Below, one piece after another: positions 19,051-30,158 of a stretch of DNA of 64,000 bases (position 1 is its first letter; each line of letters starts with the position of its first letter). Under the pieces are notes generated by a model. That model worked only from the letters and a program-made list of their open reading frames with translations, was not told where the DNA came from and did not search any database. The DNA comes from Cellvibrio sp. OA-2007. GTDB lineage: Bacteria > Pseudomonadota > Gammaproteobacteria > Pseudomonadales > Cellvibrionaceae. The stretch is from positions 1 through 64,000 of the forward strand of contig NZ_BBUL01000092.1 in NCBI RefSeq assembly GCF_000953825.1, read 5' to 3'. The translations under genes were made by a program, and so were the position numbers.

Positions 19051-19349
19051 GAAAATTCAAAAAAATAATTCTTCAACCAAATATCAACACCTCACCAATA
19101 GACAATAAACAGCAGAAAAGATAGCCAAGAGGCGCCGAGGTAAAACAAAGCTGAGGTGGCAAAAACTGACATGCTTATCGCTGCTAAGATCATTAGCTTT
19201 TAAACAAAGATCGAAATGTTATTAAGAAGTTTAAACAAAAACTTGCTATTCGTCGGAAGATCATCAATATAGATAGGGAGGGTCGGGATTGTTCGCGGGA
19301 CTCAACGCAGAACCCCTGCCCCCTAACATAAACGTTAAGGAGCCTTACG

Positions 19350-19673
19350 ATGAAACCTGCTGTCGACGTTGTATATCGTGATTTGGATTCTTCAGTTACA
19401 TTTTCCGCTCTAAATGACATCATCACCAAGAAGCTTGAAAAGCTCAGCCGTTACACCGACCAAATTGTTCATAGCCGCGTAGTTCTTGACACCCCCCATC
19501 ACCACAAGCACAAAGGTAAACAATTCCGAGCCTCTATTGAACTGGATATAGTAGGCCACCCAATGGCCATCACTCAGAATGACGAATCCATCCACGTTGC
19601 AGTGCGTGATGCCTTTTCAAGCGCAGAACGCAAAGTTAAACAGCTGGTCGCTCGCCAACGCAACACTCGTTAA
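19350..19673 (+). CDS. hpf: Short hibernation promoting factor / ribosome-associated inhibitor
   Basis: 107 residues, the length of short HPF/YfiA proteins. The fold signature is present: alternating strands and helices with ALNDIITKKLEKLSRY in the first helix and DESIHVAVRDAFSSAERKVKQL in the second. The tail is basic. These proteins bind the 30S subunit where mRNA and tRNA would sit and put ribosomes into a resting state in starvation. AAGGAG lies seven bases before the ATG. Unlike in E. coli, the gene is not next to rpoN. Whether it acts like HPF or RaiA cannot be told from sequence. Confidence 0.88.
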   Translation: MKPAVDVVYRDLDSSVTFSALNDIITKKLEKLSRYTDQIVHSRVVLDTPHHHKHKGKQFRASIELDIVGHPMAITQNDESIHVAVRDAFSSAERKVKQLVARQRNTR

Positions 19674-19714
19674 ATCACAGACCAAAGCGCCAAACGATTT
19701 CATTTCCCCCAAAT

Positions 19715-19746
19715 GAAAAAAGCCGGGATCATGACTGATCCCGGCT
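19715..19746 (-). terminator. Terminator of the sapC-type gene
   Basis: A perfect 9-bp stem (GCCGGGATC with GATCCCGGC) and a 6-base loop are followed on the minus strand by a run of six T. It lies between the convergent hpf and sapC-type genes. Confidence 0.9.
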
Positions 19747-19775
19747 CTGACACTACCAATAGGCAATATAACTGC

Positions 19776-20525
19776 TTAGCTTACCGCACCCAACTTGGCT
19801 GATTTTTTACTGATCAGGTGATTCAAATTGGCCAGTGACTGCATATGGCTATAAATCAATTCCAAACCGTCTTTTTTGAATAAATCCAACGCTTCTGCAT
19901 CACCCAAAGCCTTCAGCTTTTCACGCTTCACTACGTAAAAGCCCATCAAATTCATATTAGACTCTTCGCGCCCTTTAAATGTAATGTTTGCCTGCATAGG
20001 CTCCAGTAAATCAAGCTCATGCAGACGTTTACAAAACACTTTCGTCATTTCAGCGCGATATTGATAATCCTTCAAAAACTCTACCACTTCTTTTAAATGA
20101 GCTGATTGCTCACCATTTTCCTCAAACAAACGACGCCCTTTACTGCCATCTTTCAATACAGTTTGGCTATCGGCGTCAATACACAATGCCATAGTATCGG
20201 CGTTTTTATCACCACCCAACACAAACGGATAACGACGAATAAAAGCAGGAATATAACGCGAGGTGAACTGGAAGTTTTCATCCAAAGAAAGGTTTTCGCC
20301 CTCCTTCAAACCCATAATCGCCAAGGGAATATATTCACCCTCGTTTGCCGTTGCAGAAAACACAATGGGAAATTCACTTGCAGCAAATGGAATCTCTGTG
20401 GCCAACAAGGGCGCAGAAATCATATGCGATACAAACGCGTAGTTATCAACCTGAACAGACCAATTGCGATGAACATCGGATGACAGTGGTTGAATGTTGT
20501 CATAAATCATGAGTTGTTTTGCCAC
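19776..20525 (-). CDS. SapC-family protein
   Basis: 249 residues matching the SapC family: an N-terminal NWSVQVDNYAFVSHMISAPLLATEIPFAASEFPIVFS-like core, then PLAIMGLKEGENLSLDE and RYIPAFIRRYPFVLGG. The name comes from a Campylobacter surface-layer locus, but this protein has no export signal. The family is common beside TonB receptors in carbohydrate-degrading gammaproteobacteria; here it stands alone. Its molecular role is not known. Confidence 0.8.
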   Translation of the reverse strand: MAKQLMIYDNIQPLSSDVHRNWSVQVDNYAFVSHMISAPLLATEIPFAASEFPIVFSATANEGEYIPLAIMGLKEGENLSLDENFQFTSRYIPAFIRRYPFVLGGDKNADTMALCIDADSQTVLKDGSKGRRLFEENGEQSAHLKEVVEFLKDYQYRAEMTKVFCKRLHELDLLEPMQANITFKGREESNMNLMGFYVVKREKLKALGDAEALDLFKKDGLELIYSHMQSLANLNHLISKKSAKLGAVS

Positions 20526-20671
20526 GAGGATACCTCTATTTATTGTCTCGGCTTGGAAAAAACACTAGGGATGGAAAGCAAAAATAAAGATGCATGGTAG
20601 CACTTTCACAAACGACTGCCACAGCAAGAAGAACATTAAACAACCTTAGCGCAAACATAAATTACAAATAC

Positions 20672-20699
20672 AAAAAAGCCTGCTAAAAAGCAGGCTTTT
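20672..20699 (-). terminator. Terminator downstream of tRNA-Pro
   Basis: A 7-bp stem (AGCCTGC with GCAGGCT) has a six-base A-rich loop, six A on its left and four T on its right. On the minus strand it follows the tRNA gene directly. Confidence 0.8.
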
Positions 20700-20723
20700 A
20701 AGTTATTGATTCTTAATTAAAAA

Positions 20724-20800
20724 TGGTCGGAACGGCGGGATTTGAACCCACGACCCCTACACCCCCAGTATAGTGCGCTACCTGACTGCGCTACGCTCCG
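20724..20800 (-). tRNA. tRNA-Pro (anticodon GGG)
   Basis: 77 nt including an encoded CCA tail (rc of 20724-20726). The acceptor CGGAGCG pairs with CGTTCCG. The D stem is GCGC, the anticodon stem CTATA/TGTAG, and the loop CTGGGGG places anticodon GGG at 20764-20766. The T arm is GTGGG-TTCAAAT-CCCGC. A G at position 37 is the TrmD target. It lies downstream of the merR-type gene, as in Pseudomonas. Confidence 0.97.
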
Positions 20801-20951
20801 ATATTTTTTGCGAACACAAGCTTTAGCACCTGTATCGCGAGGGATGGGCATAATACCTTAATTTATTGTCAATGCAATCAAAGAATTAAGAAATAACACC
20901 GATGCTCAATTAACAAACAAATACTCAAAAAGCAGTGCCTTTAAGTACGCT

Positions 20952-21311
20952 TTATTTAATTTTCAGCAGCTCGAGCAAGTGCTCCAAATCATCAATCATG
21001 CGCACCACCAATTGATTTAACTGACCCGATTCAGACGGTGTACTCTCGCTTGACATCTGCAAGCGCGCACCACCAATAGTAAAGCCTTGGTCGTACAAGA
21101 GGCTGCGGATTTGGCGGATAGTTAACACATCCTGACGCTGATAATAACGGCGATTCCCACGGCGCTTAACTGGCTTTAATTGCGGAAACTCCTGCTCCCA
21201 ATAGCGCAGTACATGTGGCTTTACCGCACACAATTCACTGACTTCACCAATAGTGAAATAACGCTTACCGGGAATTACGGGAAGTTCGTCGTTATGACTC
21301 GGTTCCAACAT
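20952..21311 (-). CDS. MerR-family transcriptional regulator
   Basis: 119 residues. The N-terminal winged helix-turn-helix ([28 protein letters not shown], then [14 protein letters not shown]) is that of MerR proteins. A dimerisation helix follows, and no C-terminal metal or drug pocket is visible. It overlaps ihfA by 20 bases. This small MerR-like gene after ihfA is conserved in pseudomonads; its targets are not established. Confidence 0.9.
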   Translation of the reverse strand: MLEPSHNDELPVIPGKRYFTIGEVSELCAVKPHVLRYWEQEFPQLKPVKRRGNRRYYQRQDVLTIRQIRSLLYDQGFTIGGARLQMSSESTPSESGQLNQLVVRMIDDLEHLLELLKIK

Positions 21312-21600
21312 ATGTTTCTACTCGTGCCTTAAGTTTTTGTCCTGGACGGAAAGTAACCACACGCCGGGCGCTGATAGGAATTTCTTCACCCGTCTTGGGA
21401 TTCCTCCCCGGACGCTGACTTTTGTCGCGCAATTCAAAATTGCCGAAGCCTGAAAGTTTGACCTGTTCATTATTTTCCAAAGCGTGGCGGATCTCTTCAA
21501 AAAAGAGTTCCACCAGTTCTTTGGCTTCCCGTTTATTGAGTCCGAGATCCTCATAAAGTTTCTCGGCCAAATCAGCTTTGGTCAGAGCGCCGTCCGACAT
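21292..21600 (-). CDS. ihfA: Integration host factor alpha subunit
   Basis: 102 residues of the HU/IHF fold: [33 protein letters not shown] at the N-terminus, the conserved [27 protein letters not shown] arm with the DNA-intercalating Pro, and [13 protein letters not shown]. With IhfB it bends DNA sharply at specific sites. It starts 12 bases after pheT, so it is co-transcribed with the synthetase genes, as in E. coli. Confidence 0.97.
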   Translation of the reverse strand: MSDGALTKADLAEKLYEDLGLNKREAKELVELFFEEIRHALENNEQVKLSGFGNFELRDKSQRPGRNPKTGEEIPISARRVVTFRPGQKLKARVETYVGTES

Positions 21601-21612
21601 AATTATTATTCC

Positions 21613-23988
21613 CTATCTGAGGGTAGCGGAAAAATTCACCCCCAGATACTGAACAATCGAGTCAATGGAGGCGTTGATCTCATCTTCATTAAGAGTGCGT
21701 GAAGGATGCTGAAAGGTCAACCCCATTGCAATACTTTTTCTATGTGGATCAATACCTTTGCCCATATATACGTCAAATACCTTTAAGTCGATAAGGTAGT
21801 CTCCCGCCTGTTCTTTAATCGCATTTAACAGCTGCTGAGCAGCCACATCGCGATCCACCAAAAGTGCCAAATCGCGGCGCACTTCAGGGAACTTTGACAA
21901 AGGAGTAAAGGCAGGAATTCGCGCTTTTAGCAATGAACTGAGACGCACTTCAAACAAATAAACTGATTGAGGAATATCCAACTGTTGCAGCAAACTGGGG
22001 TGCAGCGCACCTATAACACCCTGCCATTCGCCATCGCGATAAATATCGGCCGTCTGGCCAGGATGCAGCGCCGAATGAGAACCTGACTTAATCGTGAATG
22101 CAGACTCATCACCGGTTAGGGCCAAAAGTGATTCAAGGTCGCCCTTGAGATCAAAGAAATCGACAGTTTCTGCAGCATTCGCCCAAGACTCAGGCACACG
22201 ACTACCGTAAATAAGACCGGCAAGCATGGCTTCTTGCTTAAGGCCATCGGCAGATGGAACAAAGCGCAAGCCAGACTCAAACAAGCGCACGCGATTTTGT
22301 TGGCGGTTCAGGTTGTTGCGCAAAACACTCACCAAGCCCGGCATCAAACTGGTACGCATGGCCGCCATATCGGCACTGATAGGGTTGCGCAGCAGAACTG
22401 GTGCAGTATTGGGGTCAAACAGAGCCGATAATTTTGGCTCGATAAAGCTGTAGGTGATTGCCTCTTGATAACCGCGTGCGATCAGCTGATTACGCAACGC
22501 AGGCAAGCCCATTTTCGCCTCGGGATGCGGCTCTATATCGAGCGGTGCCGCCAGGCTGCGAGTGGGCAAGCGGTTATAACCGTACACCCGCGCCAGCTCT
22601 TCAAGCAAATCAGCTTCGATGGAGATGTCAAAGCGATAGCTGGGCACAGAGAACACCCAACCTTCCGGGTTTTGCGATAAAAGCGTCAAGCCCAAACGCG
22701 CAAGGATATCGACCACTTCATCATCGGCCATTTCCAGACTCAAACCGCTGACAATGCGCGCCTTACGCAAGCTGACTTGGCGCTCCTGTGGCAAATGTTC
22801 ATTGGTGACATGAACAACCGGACCGGCTTCACCACCGACAATTTCCAGCAGCAGAGCAGTAGCTCGCTCAATGGCATCCAACTGCAAGCTGTAATCTACA
22901 CCTCGCTCAAAGCGATGGGATGAGTCGGTATGCAAACCGTATGAGCGGGCACGACCGGCAATCGCCAATGGATTAAAGAACGCACTTTCCAGGAAAATAT
23001 CGCGCGTTGCCTCAGTTACTGCAGTTTCTTCACCACCCATAATGCCCGCAACGGCCAAGGCCTTGTGTTGATCGGCAATTACCATGGTATCGGCATTGAG
23101 TTTGATTTCCTGGCCATCCAGCAAGCGGAGTAACTCACCCTGTTGCGCCATACGCACATGAATTGCATTACTCAGTTTAGACAGATCAAACGCATGCATA
23201 GGCTGCCCTAACTCAAGCAGCACATAGTTAGTCACATCCACAACCGCATCAATGCTACGCAAGCCGGAACGGACTAATTTGTCTTGTAACCATGCCGGGC
23301 TTGGGCGGCTGATATCAATATTGCGGATCACGCGACCCACATAGCGACTACAAGCGGAACCGGCTTCAAGATGCACCGGGAATTCATCGGCAATCGAGGC
23401 TGCAACAGCGGGAATAGCAGGTGCAGTCACTGGGGCGCGATTCAAGACACCCACTTCGCGCGCTATACCTTTTACACTCAAACAGTCGCTGCGGTTGGGA
23501 GTCAAGTCAACCTCGATTAGTTTGTCATCGAGATTCAAGTACTCACGCAAATTAGCACCCACAGGCGCGTCAGCTGCCAACTCCCACAGACCTGTATCGT
23601 CGTCACCGGCTTTCAATTCTGTTTGGCCGCAGAGCATGCCAAAAGATTCAACACCGCGCAGCTTGGCCTTTTTGATCTGGAAGTCGCCTGGCAATTGCGC
23701 ACCTATAGTGGCAAAGGGGATTTTAATTCCAACACGCGCATTAGCCGCACCGCAGACCACCTGCGTGGGACCATCAGGCAGACCAGCCACTTGGCAAACA
23801 CGCAGCTTGTCTGCATCCGGGTGCTGCTCACAGCCGACAATCTCACCGACGATCACGCCGGTAAAATCGCCTGCAACTGATTCAACTGCATCCACTTCAA
23901 GCCCAGCCATGGTCAACTGGGCAACTAATTCATCGGTACCTATGACTGGATTAACCCACTCGCGCAGCCAGGATTCACTGATTTTCAT
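21613..23988 (-). CDS. pheT: Phenylalanyl-tRNA synthetase beta subunit
   Basis: 791 residues, full length. It has an N-terminal tRNA-binding (EMAP-like) domain with VGEIVGCEQHPDADKLRVCQV near residue 45, B3/B4 editing domain, B5 domain, the catalytic-like core (residues about 480-680) and the C-terminal ferredoxin-like anticodon-binding domain (FPEVRRDLALLVD). In the alpha2-beta2 enzyme the beta subunit edits mischarged Tyr and binds tRNA-Phe. It follows pheS by about 15 bases. Confidence 0.98.
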   Translation of the reverse strand: MKISESWLREWVNPVIGTDELVAQLTMAGLEVDAVESVAGDFTGVIVGEIVGCEQHPDADKLRVCQVAGLPDGPTQVVCGAANARVGIKIPFATIGAQLPGDFQIKKAKLRGVESFGMLCGQTELKAGDDDTGLWELAADAPVGANLREYLNLDDKLIEVDLTPNRSDCLSVKGIAREVGVLNRAPVTAPAIPAVAASIADEFPVHLEAGSACSRYVGRVIRNIDISRPSPAWLQDKLVRSGLRSIDAVVDVTNYVLLELGQPMHAFDLSKLSNAIHVRMAQQGELLRLLDGQEIKLNADTMVIADQHKALAVAGIMGGEETAVTEATRDIFLESAFFNPLAIAGRARSYGLHTDSSHRFERGVDYSLQLDAIERATALLLEIVGGEAGPVVHVTNEHLPQERQVSLRKARIVSGLSLEMADDEVVDILARLGLTLLSQNPEGWVFSVPSYRFDISIEADLLEELARVYGYNRLPTRSLAAPLDIEPHPEAKMGLPALRNQLIARGYQEAITYSFIEPKLSALFDPNTAPVLLRNPISADMAAMRTSLMPGLVSVLRNNLNRQQNRVRLFESGLRFVPSADGLKQEAMLAGLIYGSRVPESWANAAETVDFFDLKGDLESLLALTGDESAFTIKSGSHSALHPGQTADIYRDGEWQGVIGALHPSLLQQLDIPQSVYLFEVRLSSLLKARIPAFTPLSKFPEVRRDLALLVDRDVAAQQLLNAIKEQAGDYLIDLKVFDVYMGKGIDPHRKSIAMGLTFQHPSRTLNEDEINASIDSIVQYLGVNFSATLR

Positions 23989-24003
23989 AATTCATTCGTT
24001 CCA

Positions 24004-25190
<1,187 letters not shown>

Positions 25191-25192
25191 AT

Positions 25193-25228
25193 AAAAAAAG
25201 GGAAGAACCCTAAAGCCCTTCCCCTTTT
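25193..25228 (-). terminator. Terminator after rplT
   Basis: GGGAAG (25200-25205) pairs with CTTCCC (25218-25223). Flanking A/T pairs extend the stem, and seven T follow on the minus strand. It could also act as an attenuator for pheST, but I see no Phe-rich leader peptide. Confidence 0.75.
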
Positions 25229-25273
25229 CATCGCGTTCGCAAAAGCTCTTGCGAGCTTAAGGTTGTTGGACGA

Positions 25274-25633
25274 TTAAGCAGCCAGAGCTGATTTAGCCTT
25301 CGCAACAACAGCAGCAAATGCCGCTTTGTCGTACACAGCCAGATCAGCCAGTACACGACGGTCGAGAACGATGCTCGCCTTTTTCAAGCCAGCAATCAAC
25401 TGGCTGTAGGACATGCCTTCAGCGCGTGATTGAGCATTGATACGAGTGATCCACAGAGCACGGAAATTACGCTTTTTAACGCGACGATCGCGGTAAGCAT
25501 ACTGACCTGCTTTGATAACGGCTTGTTTGGCAACACGGAATGTACGCGAACGTGCACCGTAGTAACCTTTAGCTGCTTTTAAAACTTTCTTGTGACGACG
25601 ACGCGCCTCTACACCACGCTTAACACGGGCCAT
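25274..25633 (-). CDS. rplT: 50S ribosomal protein L20
   Basis: 119 residues starting [19 protein letters not shown], with the usual basic N-terminal helix and globular C-terminus ([26 protein letters not shown]). It binds 23S rRNA early in 50S assembly and in E. coli represses its own operon. It follows rpmI by 35 bases. Confidence 0.98.
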   Translation of the reverse strand: MARVKRGVEARRRHKKVLKAAKGYYGARSRTFRVAKQAVIKAGQYAYRDRRVKKRNFRALWITRINAQSRAEGMSYSQLIAGLKKASIVLDRRVLADLAVYDKAAFAAVVAKAKSALAA

Positions 25634-25668
25634 ATCTCTATCCTCTCAAAATTCGCAATTAGCGCTGA

Positions 25669-25866
25669 TTAATTAGCACGGAACAAACGTTTTACGCGTG
25701 GTACGTCGGCTGCATCAACGATGCTGGTGCCGCGCAATTGACGCTTACGCTTGGTGGTCATTTTGGTCAGGATGTGGCTTTTGTTAGCGTGCTTGAACTT
25801 AAAGCCCGCGCCAGTCTTTTTGAAGCGCTTTGACGCGCCACTGTGTACTTTAGCTTTGGTTGCCAT
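25669..25866 (-). CDS. rpmI: 50S ribosomal protein L35
   Basis: 65 residues from the ATG at 25866, with GGAG about 9 bases upstream; a start 5 codons earlier is less likely. The sequence [19 protein letters not shown] and the ending [15 protein letters not shown] are typical of L35. Confidence 0.97.
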   Translation of the reverse strand: MATKAKVHSGASKRFKKTGAGFKFKHANKSHILTKMTTKRKRQLRGTSIVDAADVPRVKRLFRAN

Positions 25867-25927
25867 GTGATGAAACTCCACACATTTAGGTAAATAGTAT
25901 TAATAATCAAGGCAGCTAAAAGCCCGA

Positions 25928-26476
25928 CTATTTTCTCTTTTTGGGGGCGATAACCATAGTGAGCTGCTTACCTTCCATTTTGGCAGCCTGCTCAACGGTA
26001 CCCATTTCAGCCAGGTCGGTCTCGATGCGCTGCATCATTTCCATCCCCAACTCTTGGTGGGCGAGCTCGCGACCGCGGAACTTTAACGTTACCTTGGCCT
26101 TATCCCCATGCTCTAGGAAGCGCATCAGAGCCTTTAATTTGACCTGATAGTCAGCTTCCTCCGTCCCTGGGCGAAACTTCATTTCCTTCACCAACTGCTG
26201 CTTTTGCTTCTTTTTCGCAGCAGCTTTGGTTTTTTTGATTTCAAACAGATGCTTGCCGTAATCCATAATCTTACAGACTATTGGATCGCTATCAGCAACG
26301 ATCTCCACCAGGTCCAGCGTTGCCGCTTGCGCTTGGGCAAGTGCATCACTCAGGCTCACAATACCGACTTGCTCGCCTTCTGCGTTGATTAAACGAACCT
26401 GCTTGGCTTCGATCTGATCGTTGATCCGCGCTTTCTTAGAATTGCCTTTGGCTGCGGGGGCGTTATCTCGTTTGAT
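25928..26476 (-). CDS. infC: Translation initiation factor IF-3 (apparent ATC start codon)
   Basis: 182 residues when read from an ATC at 26474-26476. No ATG, GTG or TTG lies at the conserved N-terminus; the first such codon in frame is the GTG at 26359, which would cut off the N-domain strand [25 protein letters not shown] lies 8 bases before the ATC. infC of E. coli starts with ATT, which lets IF3 repress its own translation by rejecting non-AUG starts, so a rare start here fits. The N-domain, lysine-rich linker ([14 protein letters not shown]) and C-domain ([15 protein letters not shown]) are all present. Confidence 0.93.
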   Translation of the reverse strand: MKRDNAPAAKGNSKKARINDQIEAKQVRLINAEGEQVGIVSLSDALAQAQAATLDLVEIVADSDPIVCKIMDYGKHLFEIKKTKAAAKKKQKQQLVKEMKFRPGTEEADYQVKLKALMRFLEHGDKAKVTLKFRGRELAHQELGMEMMQRIETDLAEMGTVEQAAKMEGKQLTMVIAPKKRK

Positions 26477-26550
26477 AGTTGTATCTCCAGTAAATTAATA
26501 GAAACAAATCTTTTTTCGCTTTAGCGATCTATTCGTCAAAAAAATTTCTT

Positions 26551-28476
26551 TTAGGCAGAAATATTTCGACCTCGACGCGCTATATCGGCGGTCAAGTGCG
26601 CGATGAAAGCTTCCAGATTCATTACACCCAAATCTTGTCCGTCCCTTGTGCGAACTGCAAGTGATTGATTTTCAACCTCTTTATCGCCAATGACGAGCAG
26701 GTAGGGTACCCGCTGAATTGTGTGCTCGCGGATTTTAAAGCCGATCTTCTCATTTCTCAAGTCCGGAATGACGCGAATGCCCTTTTCACGCAAGGCTTTT
26801 TCGATCATTTTGACGTAATCGGCCTGATTATCGGTAATATTCATCACCGCAACCTGGGCTGGCGCCAACCAAGTTGGAAAGGAACCTTCATAGTGTTCAA
26901 TGAGAATACCAAGGAAGCGCTCGAACGAACCAAGAATAGCGCGATGCAACATCACCGGACGCTTACGGACGTTATCTTCGGCCACATATTCTGCATCCAA
27001 ACGCTCAGGCAGGACAAAATCGAGCTGTATGGTACCACATTGCCAGGAGCGACCCAGCGCGTCCTTAATTTGATATTCAATCTTGGGACCATAAAAGGCA
27101 CCTTCGCCCGGCAATTCTTCCCACTCAAGGCCAGATTCACGCAGCGCATGGCGCAGGCCATCTTCTGCCTTATCCCAAACTTCATCGCTACCGGCACGTT
27201 TTTCCGGGCGCAAAGACAATTTCACCGCGACATCAGTAAAACCAAAGTCATCGTAAATTGATTTGAGCATTTGGTTGAAGTCAGATACTTCGCTGACGAT
27301 ATGGTCTTCAGTACAGAAGATATGTGCATCGTCCTGCACAAAACCGCGCACACGCATAATACCGTGCAACGCACCGGAGGCTTCATTGCGATGACAGGAA
27401 CCAAATTCCGCCAAACGCAACGGCAGGTCTTTGTGGGAGCGCAAGCCGTGATTGAAGATTTGTACGTGGCCCGGGCAGTTCATCGGTTTAACCGCAAAAT
27501 CGCGCTTTTCCGATTCAGTGGTAAACATACCTTCGCGATAGTTTTCCCAGTGGCCGGATTTCTCCCAGAGCACACGATCCATAATCATCGGGGTTTTGAC
27601 TTCTTGATAACCCCAATCATTTTGTTTGGCACGCATGTACTGCTCGATTTGTTGCCACAGAGTCCAGCCCTTGGGGTGCCAAAACACCATGCCCGGCGCT
27701 TCATCTTGCAGATGGAAGAAATCAAATTTTTTCGCCAGTTTCCGGTGATCGCGTTTGGCCGCTTCTTCGAGCAGATTCAAATAGGCTTTTAACTGCTTGG
27801 CATCGGCAAAGGCAGTGCCGTAGATACGCTGCAACATTTTATTGTTGGAGTCGCCGCGCCAGTAGGCGCCAGAGGTGCGCATCAATTTAAAGTTCAAGCA
27901 GAAACGCATGTTGGGCACGTGTGGGCCACGGCACATGTCGACGTATTCTTCGTGGTGATACAAACCGGGAGTCGCGTCTTTAGGCACGTCGCGATCCAAA
28001 ATCTCCAGCTTGTAAGTCTCGCCGCGCGCAGTGAAAACGTCGTAAGCTTCTTGCCAGCTAACCGCTTTTTTCACTACGTCATATTCAGTCTTGGCCAATT
28101 CCAGCATGCGCGCTTCAAGGCGGGCAACATCTTCATCCGTCAGTTTTTGCTCTAGGTCGATGTCGTAATAAAAGCCGTTGTCGATGGTTGGGCCAATGGC
28201 CATTTTCACATCGGGAAACAACTGCTTGATCGCATGACCGAGCAAGTGCGCGCAGGAGTGGCGAATAATTTCCAAACCGTCTTCGTCTTTCGGGGTGAAG
28301 ATCACTAAGTCAGCATCTTCAGTAATCAAGTCATGAGCATCAACACGTTGACCATTGACACGGCCACCTAGCGTGGCTTTTGCCAAACCAGCGCCAATTG
28401 AGGCGGCAACTTCATAAACAGAAACAGGATTGTCGAAGGGACGTTTGGAACCGTCAGGGAGAGTAATAACAGGCAT
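26551..28476 (-). CDS. thrS: Threonyl-tRNA synthetase
   Basis: 641 residues, full length. The TGS domain (residues 1-60), the editing domain with [16 protein letters not shown], the class II core (motif 2 [19 protein letters not shown] and motif 3 [21 protein letters not shown]) and the C-terminal anticodon-binding domain are all visible. The zinc ligands are Cys in MNCPGH and the downstream His residues. It is the first gene of the unit thrS-infC-rpmI-rplT, with infC starting 74 bases after it. Confidence 0.98.
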   Translation of the reverse strand: MPVITLPDGSKRPFDNPVSVYEVAASIGAGLAKATLGGRVNGQRVDAHDLITEDADLVIFTPKDEDGLEIIRHSCAHLLGHAIKQLFPDVKMAIGPTIDNGFYYDIDLEQKLTDEDVARLEARMLELAKTEYDVVKKAVSWQEAYDVFTARGETYKLEILDRDVPKDATPGLYHHEEYVDMCRGPHVPNMRFCLNFKLMRTSGAYWRGDSNNKMLQRIYGTAFADAKQLKAYLNLLEEAAKRDHRKLAKKFDFFHLQDEAPGMVFWHPKGWTLWQQIEQYMRAKQNDWGYQEVKTPMIMDRVLWEKSGHWENYREGMFTTESEKRDFAVKPMNCPGHVQIFNHGLRSHKDLPLRLAEFGSCHRNEASGALHGIMRVRGFVQDDAHIFCTEDHIVSEVSDFNQMLKSIYDDFGFTDVAVKLSLRPEKRAGSDEVWDKAEDGLRHALRESGLEWEELPGEGAFYGPKIEYQIKDALGRSWQCGTIQLDFVLPERLDAEYVAEDNVRKRPVMLHRAILGSFERFLGILIEHYEGSFPTWLAPAQVAVMNITDNQADYVKMIEKALREKGIRVIPDLRNEKIGFKIREHTIQRVPYLLVIGDKEVENQSLAVRTRDGQDLGVMNLEAFIAHLTADIARRGRNISA

Positions 28477-28540
28477 GATAAACCTCTGTCAGTGGTGACC
28501 CCTACCAAAGGTCACGTGATAAAAAGCGGGAACCGCAAAT

Positions 28541-28571
28541 AAAAAAGCCCGCACCTACGATTGTGCGGGCT
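28541..28571 (-). terminator. Terminator of the iron-uptake operon
   Basis: A 9-bp stem (AGCCCGCAC with GTGCGGGCT) and an 8-base loop are followed on the minus strand by six T. It lies between the diflavin reductase gene and thrS. It could also be a thrS leader attenuator, but the simple reading is the end of the upstream operon. Confidence 0.88.
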
Positions 28572-28612
28572 GGGGAGTATAGGGGAGCTTAAGGACTGGA
28601 GGCAACCTCAGC

Positions 28613-30118
28613 TTAATAAACATCGCGACAATAACGCTGCGCGTCGGCAAGAGATTCCAATTCATCGGCACCCAAAATTTTAGCTAACGCAGCGTCAACA
28701 CCCTGCGCCATTCCCTGTAAACTGCCGCATACAAAAATGGCAGCACCGTCAGCAACCCAGCGCTGAATTTCTTCTGCATTAGGCATTAATAAGTCCTGCA
28801 CATAACGCGGCGCATTGGGTTGTTCTTTTAGCGGTGCATCGCGGGAAAATATTTTATTAACGCGCGTCAACCGGCCAGATTGCTGCCAGCGGTGTACATC
28901 TGCACTGAAAAAATCATCGCCCAATTCACTTCGCTCGCCAAAAAATAACCATTGCCGCCCATTGGCACGGGCAGGATTGGCGATGTGTGCGCGCAAACCG
29001 GCAATGCCGGTGCCATTGCCAATTAAAATCAACGGGCATGAATCTGCTGGGGCATGAAAATGTGGATTAGCGCGAATACGCAAACGAATCGTTTGATTTA
29101 CACCCGCGTATTGGGTTAACCAACCGGAACCCAAACCCAGCTGGTTGTTGGCATCACGCACTTGGCGCACTAACAAATCCAGCGAGCCTTCGCTGGGAAC
29201 TGAAGCAATGGAGTATTCGCGATGTGGCAATTCGCTGAGTGATTCAAGTAATAGTTGATCGTCCTGCGTTTTTAGTTCAACGAGTTTTTCGTCGCTGATT
29301 GATAGGCTGCGGGTGATTAATAATTCCGGGGCGATGGGGCGCCCGAGGCGCTGTAAAAAAGTATCGATTGCTGCGCGCGAATTACAGGGGCCGATTTCAA
29401 CTACATCGCCCGCCTGCCACAAGTCCGGGGTAATTTCCCCTTGCATAGGTTGCAATTGAATATGAAATGCGGAAGCACCCACTCCGTTAGGGTTAATACA
29501 CTCGCGCGCTACAATACCCCACTTTTCATAGGTGGGTTTGCTCCAATCACTGAAGTGAGTATTGCCGGAAAGCTGACCTAAATAATATTGCCAATGGCGC
29601 AGTGCGCTGTCATCAAGGCGATCGACCTCAATCACATCGGCCATAAAATGCGCGCCGCGTTCATGCAATGCATGCTGCAGTTGATGTGCAAAACCACAAA
29701 AATAGTCATAGCTGGAATCGCCCAGCCCGAGAATTAATACTTGTTGATGCTGCAAACTTTTGGCGTCAAGCCCACGTAATGCGCGAGCAATAAAACGGTT
29801 ACCATTATCAGGCGCTTCACCTTCACCATAAGTACTGGCAATCAGCAGCAGCTTAGCGGTTTGCGTGAGCAATTCAGATTCAATTTGATTGAGCGGCAAT
29901 AGAGTTACCAGCTTCCCCGCTTGCTCTAACTGTTGCGCCGTCTGCTGGGCAATACGGGTAGCGCTACCAGTCTGGCTGGCGTAACCAATCAAAATGCAGT
30001 CCGCACCCTCTATTTCGCCCGCTACAGCAACGCCCTGCTTGCGCCGATATTGCCGCCAACACAACCAACAAAAAATAAGATAAGAAAAAATTAATACACT
30101 TGCGGCAAGATAACGCAC
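28613..30118 (-). CDS. Membrane-anchored diflavin reductase (CysJ/sulfite reductase flavoprotein-like)
   Basis: 501 residues. One N-terminal helix (residues 3-20) anchors it, followed by basic residues, so the catalytic part is cytoplasmic. The flavodoxin domain has the FMN loops GYASQTGSATRIA (near 48) and STYGEGEAPDNG (near 93). The reductase part has the FAD motif REYSIAS (near 300), an NADP-binding GNGTGIAGLRAH (near 365), CGSLQGMAQG and a C-terminal Tyr that can stack on FAD. Such enzymes pass electrons from NADPH through FAD and FMN. As last gene of the iron cluster, beside PepSY and DUF2271 genes, it may reduce ferric siderophores; this is inference. Confidence 0.85.
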   Translation of the reverse strand: MRYLAASVLIFSYLIFCWLCWRQYRRKQGVAVAGEIEGADCILIGYASQTGSATRIAQQTAQQLEQAGKLVTLLPLNQIESELLTQTAKLLLIASTYGEGEAPDNGNRFIARALRGLDAKSLQHQQVLILGLGDSSYDYFCGFAHQLQHALHERGAHFMADVIEVDRLDDSALRHWQYYLGQLSGNTHFSDWSKPTYEKWGIVARECINPNGVGASAFHIQLQPMQGEITPDLWQAGDVVEIGPCNSRAAIDTFLQRLGRPIAPELLITRSLSISDEKLVELKTQDDQLLLESLSELPHREYSIASVPSEGSLDLLVRQVRDANNQLGLGSGWLTQYAGVNQTIRLRIRANPHFHAPADSCPLILIGNGTGIAGLRAHIANPARANGRQWLFFGERSELGDDFFSADVHRWQQSGRLTRVNKIFSRDAPLKEQPNAPRYVQDLLMPNAEEIQRWVADGAAIFVCGSLQGMAQGVDAALAKILGADELESLADAQRYCRDVY

Positions 30119-30158
30119 ACTGCTCTCGCTTGTATCAGAAGTTAAATAAGCAGGCTCA

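Noticed and set aside
19140-19180. A sigma-54 promoter upstream of hpf (TGGCA followed by TGC)
   Set aside because: The GG-to-GC spacing is 13, not 10.
26665-27261. A 198-codon open frame on the plus strand
   Set aside because: It lies wholly antisense to thrS, which is full length and conserved; no ribosome site or recognisable protein.
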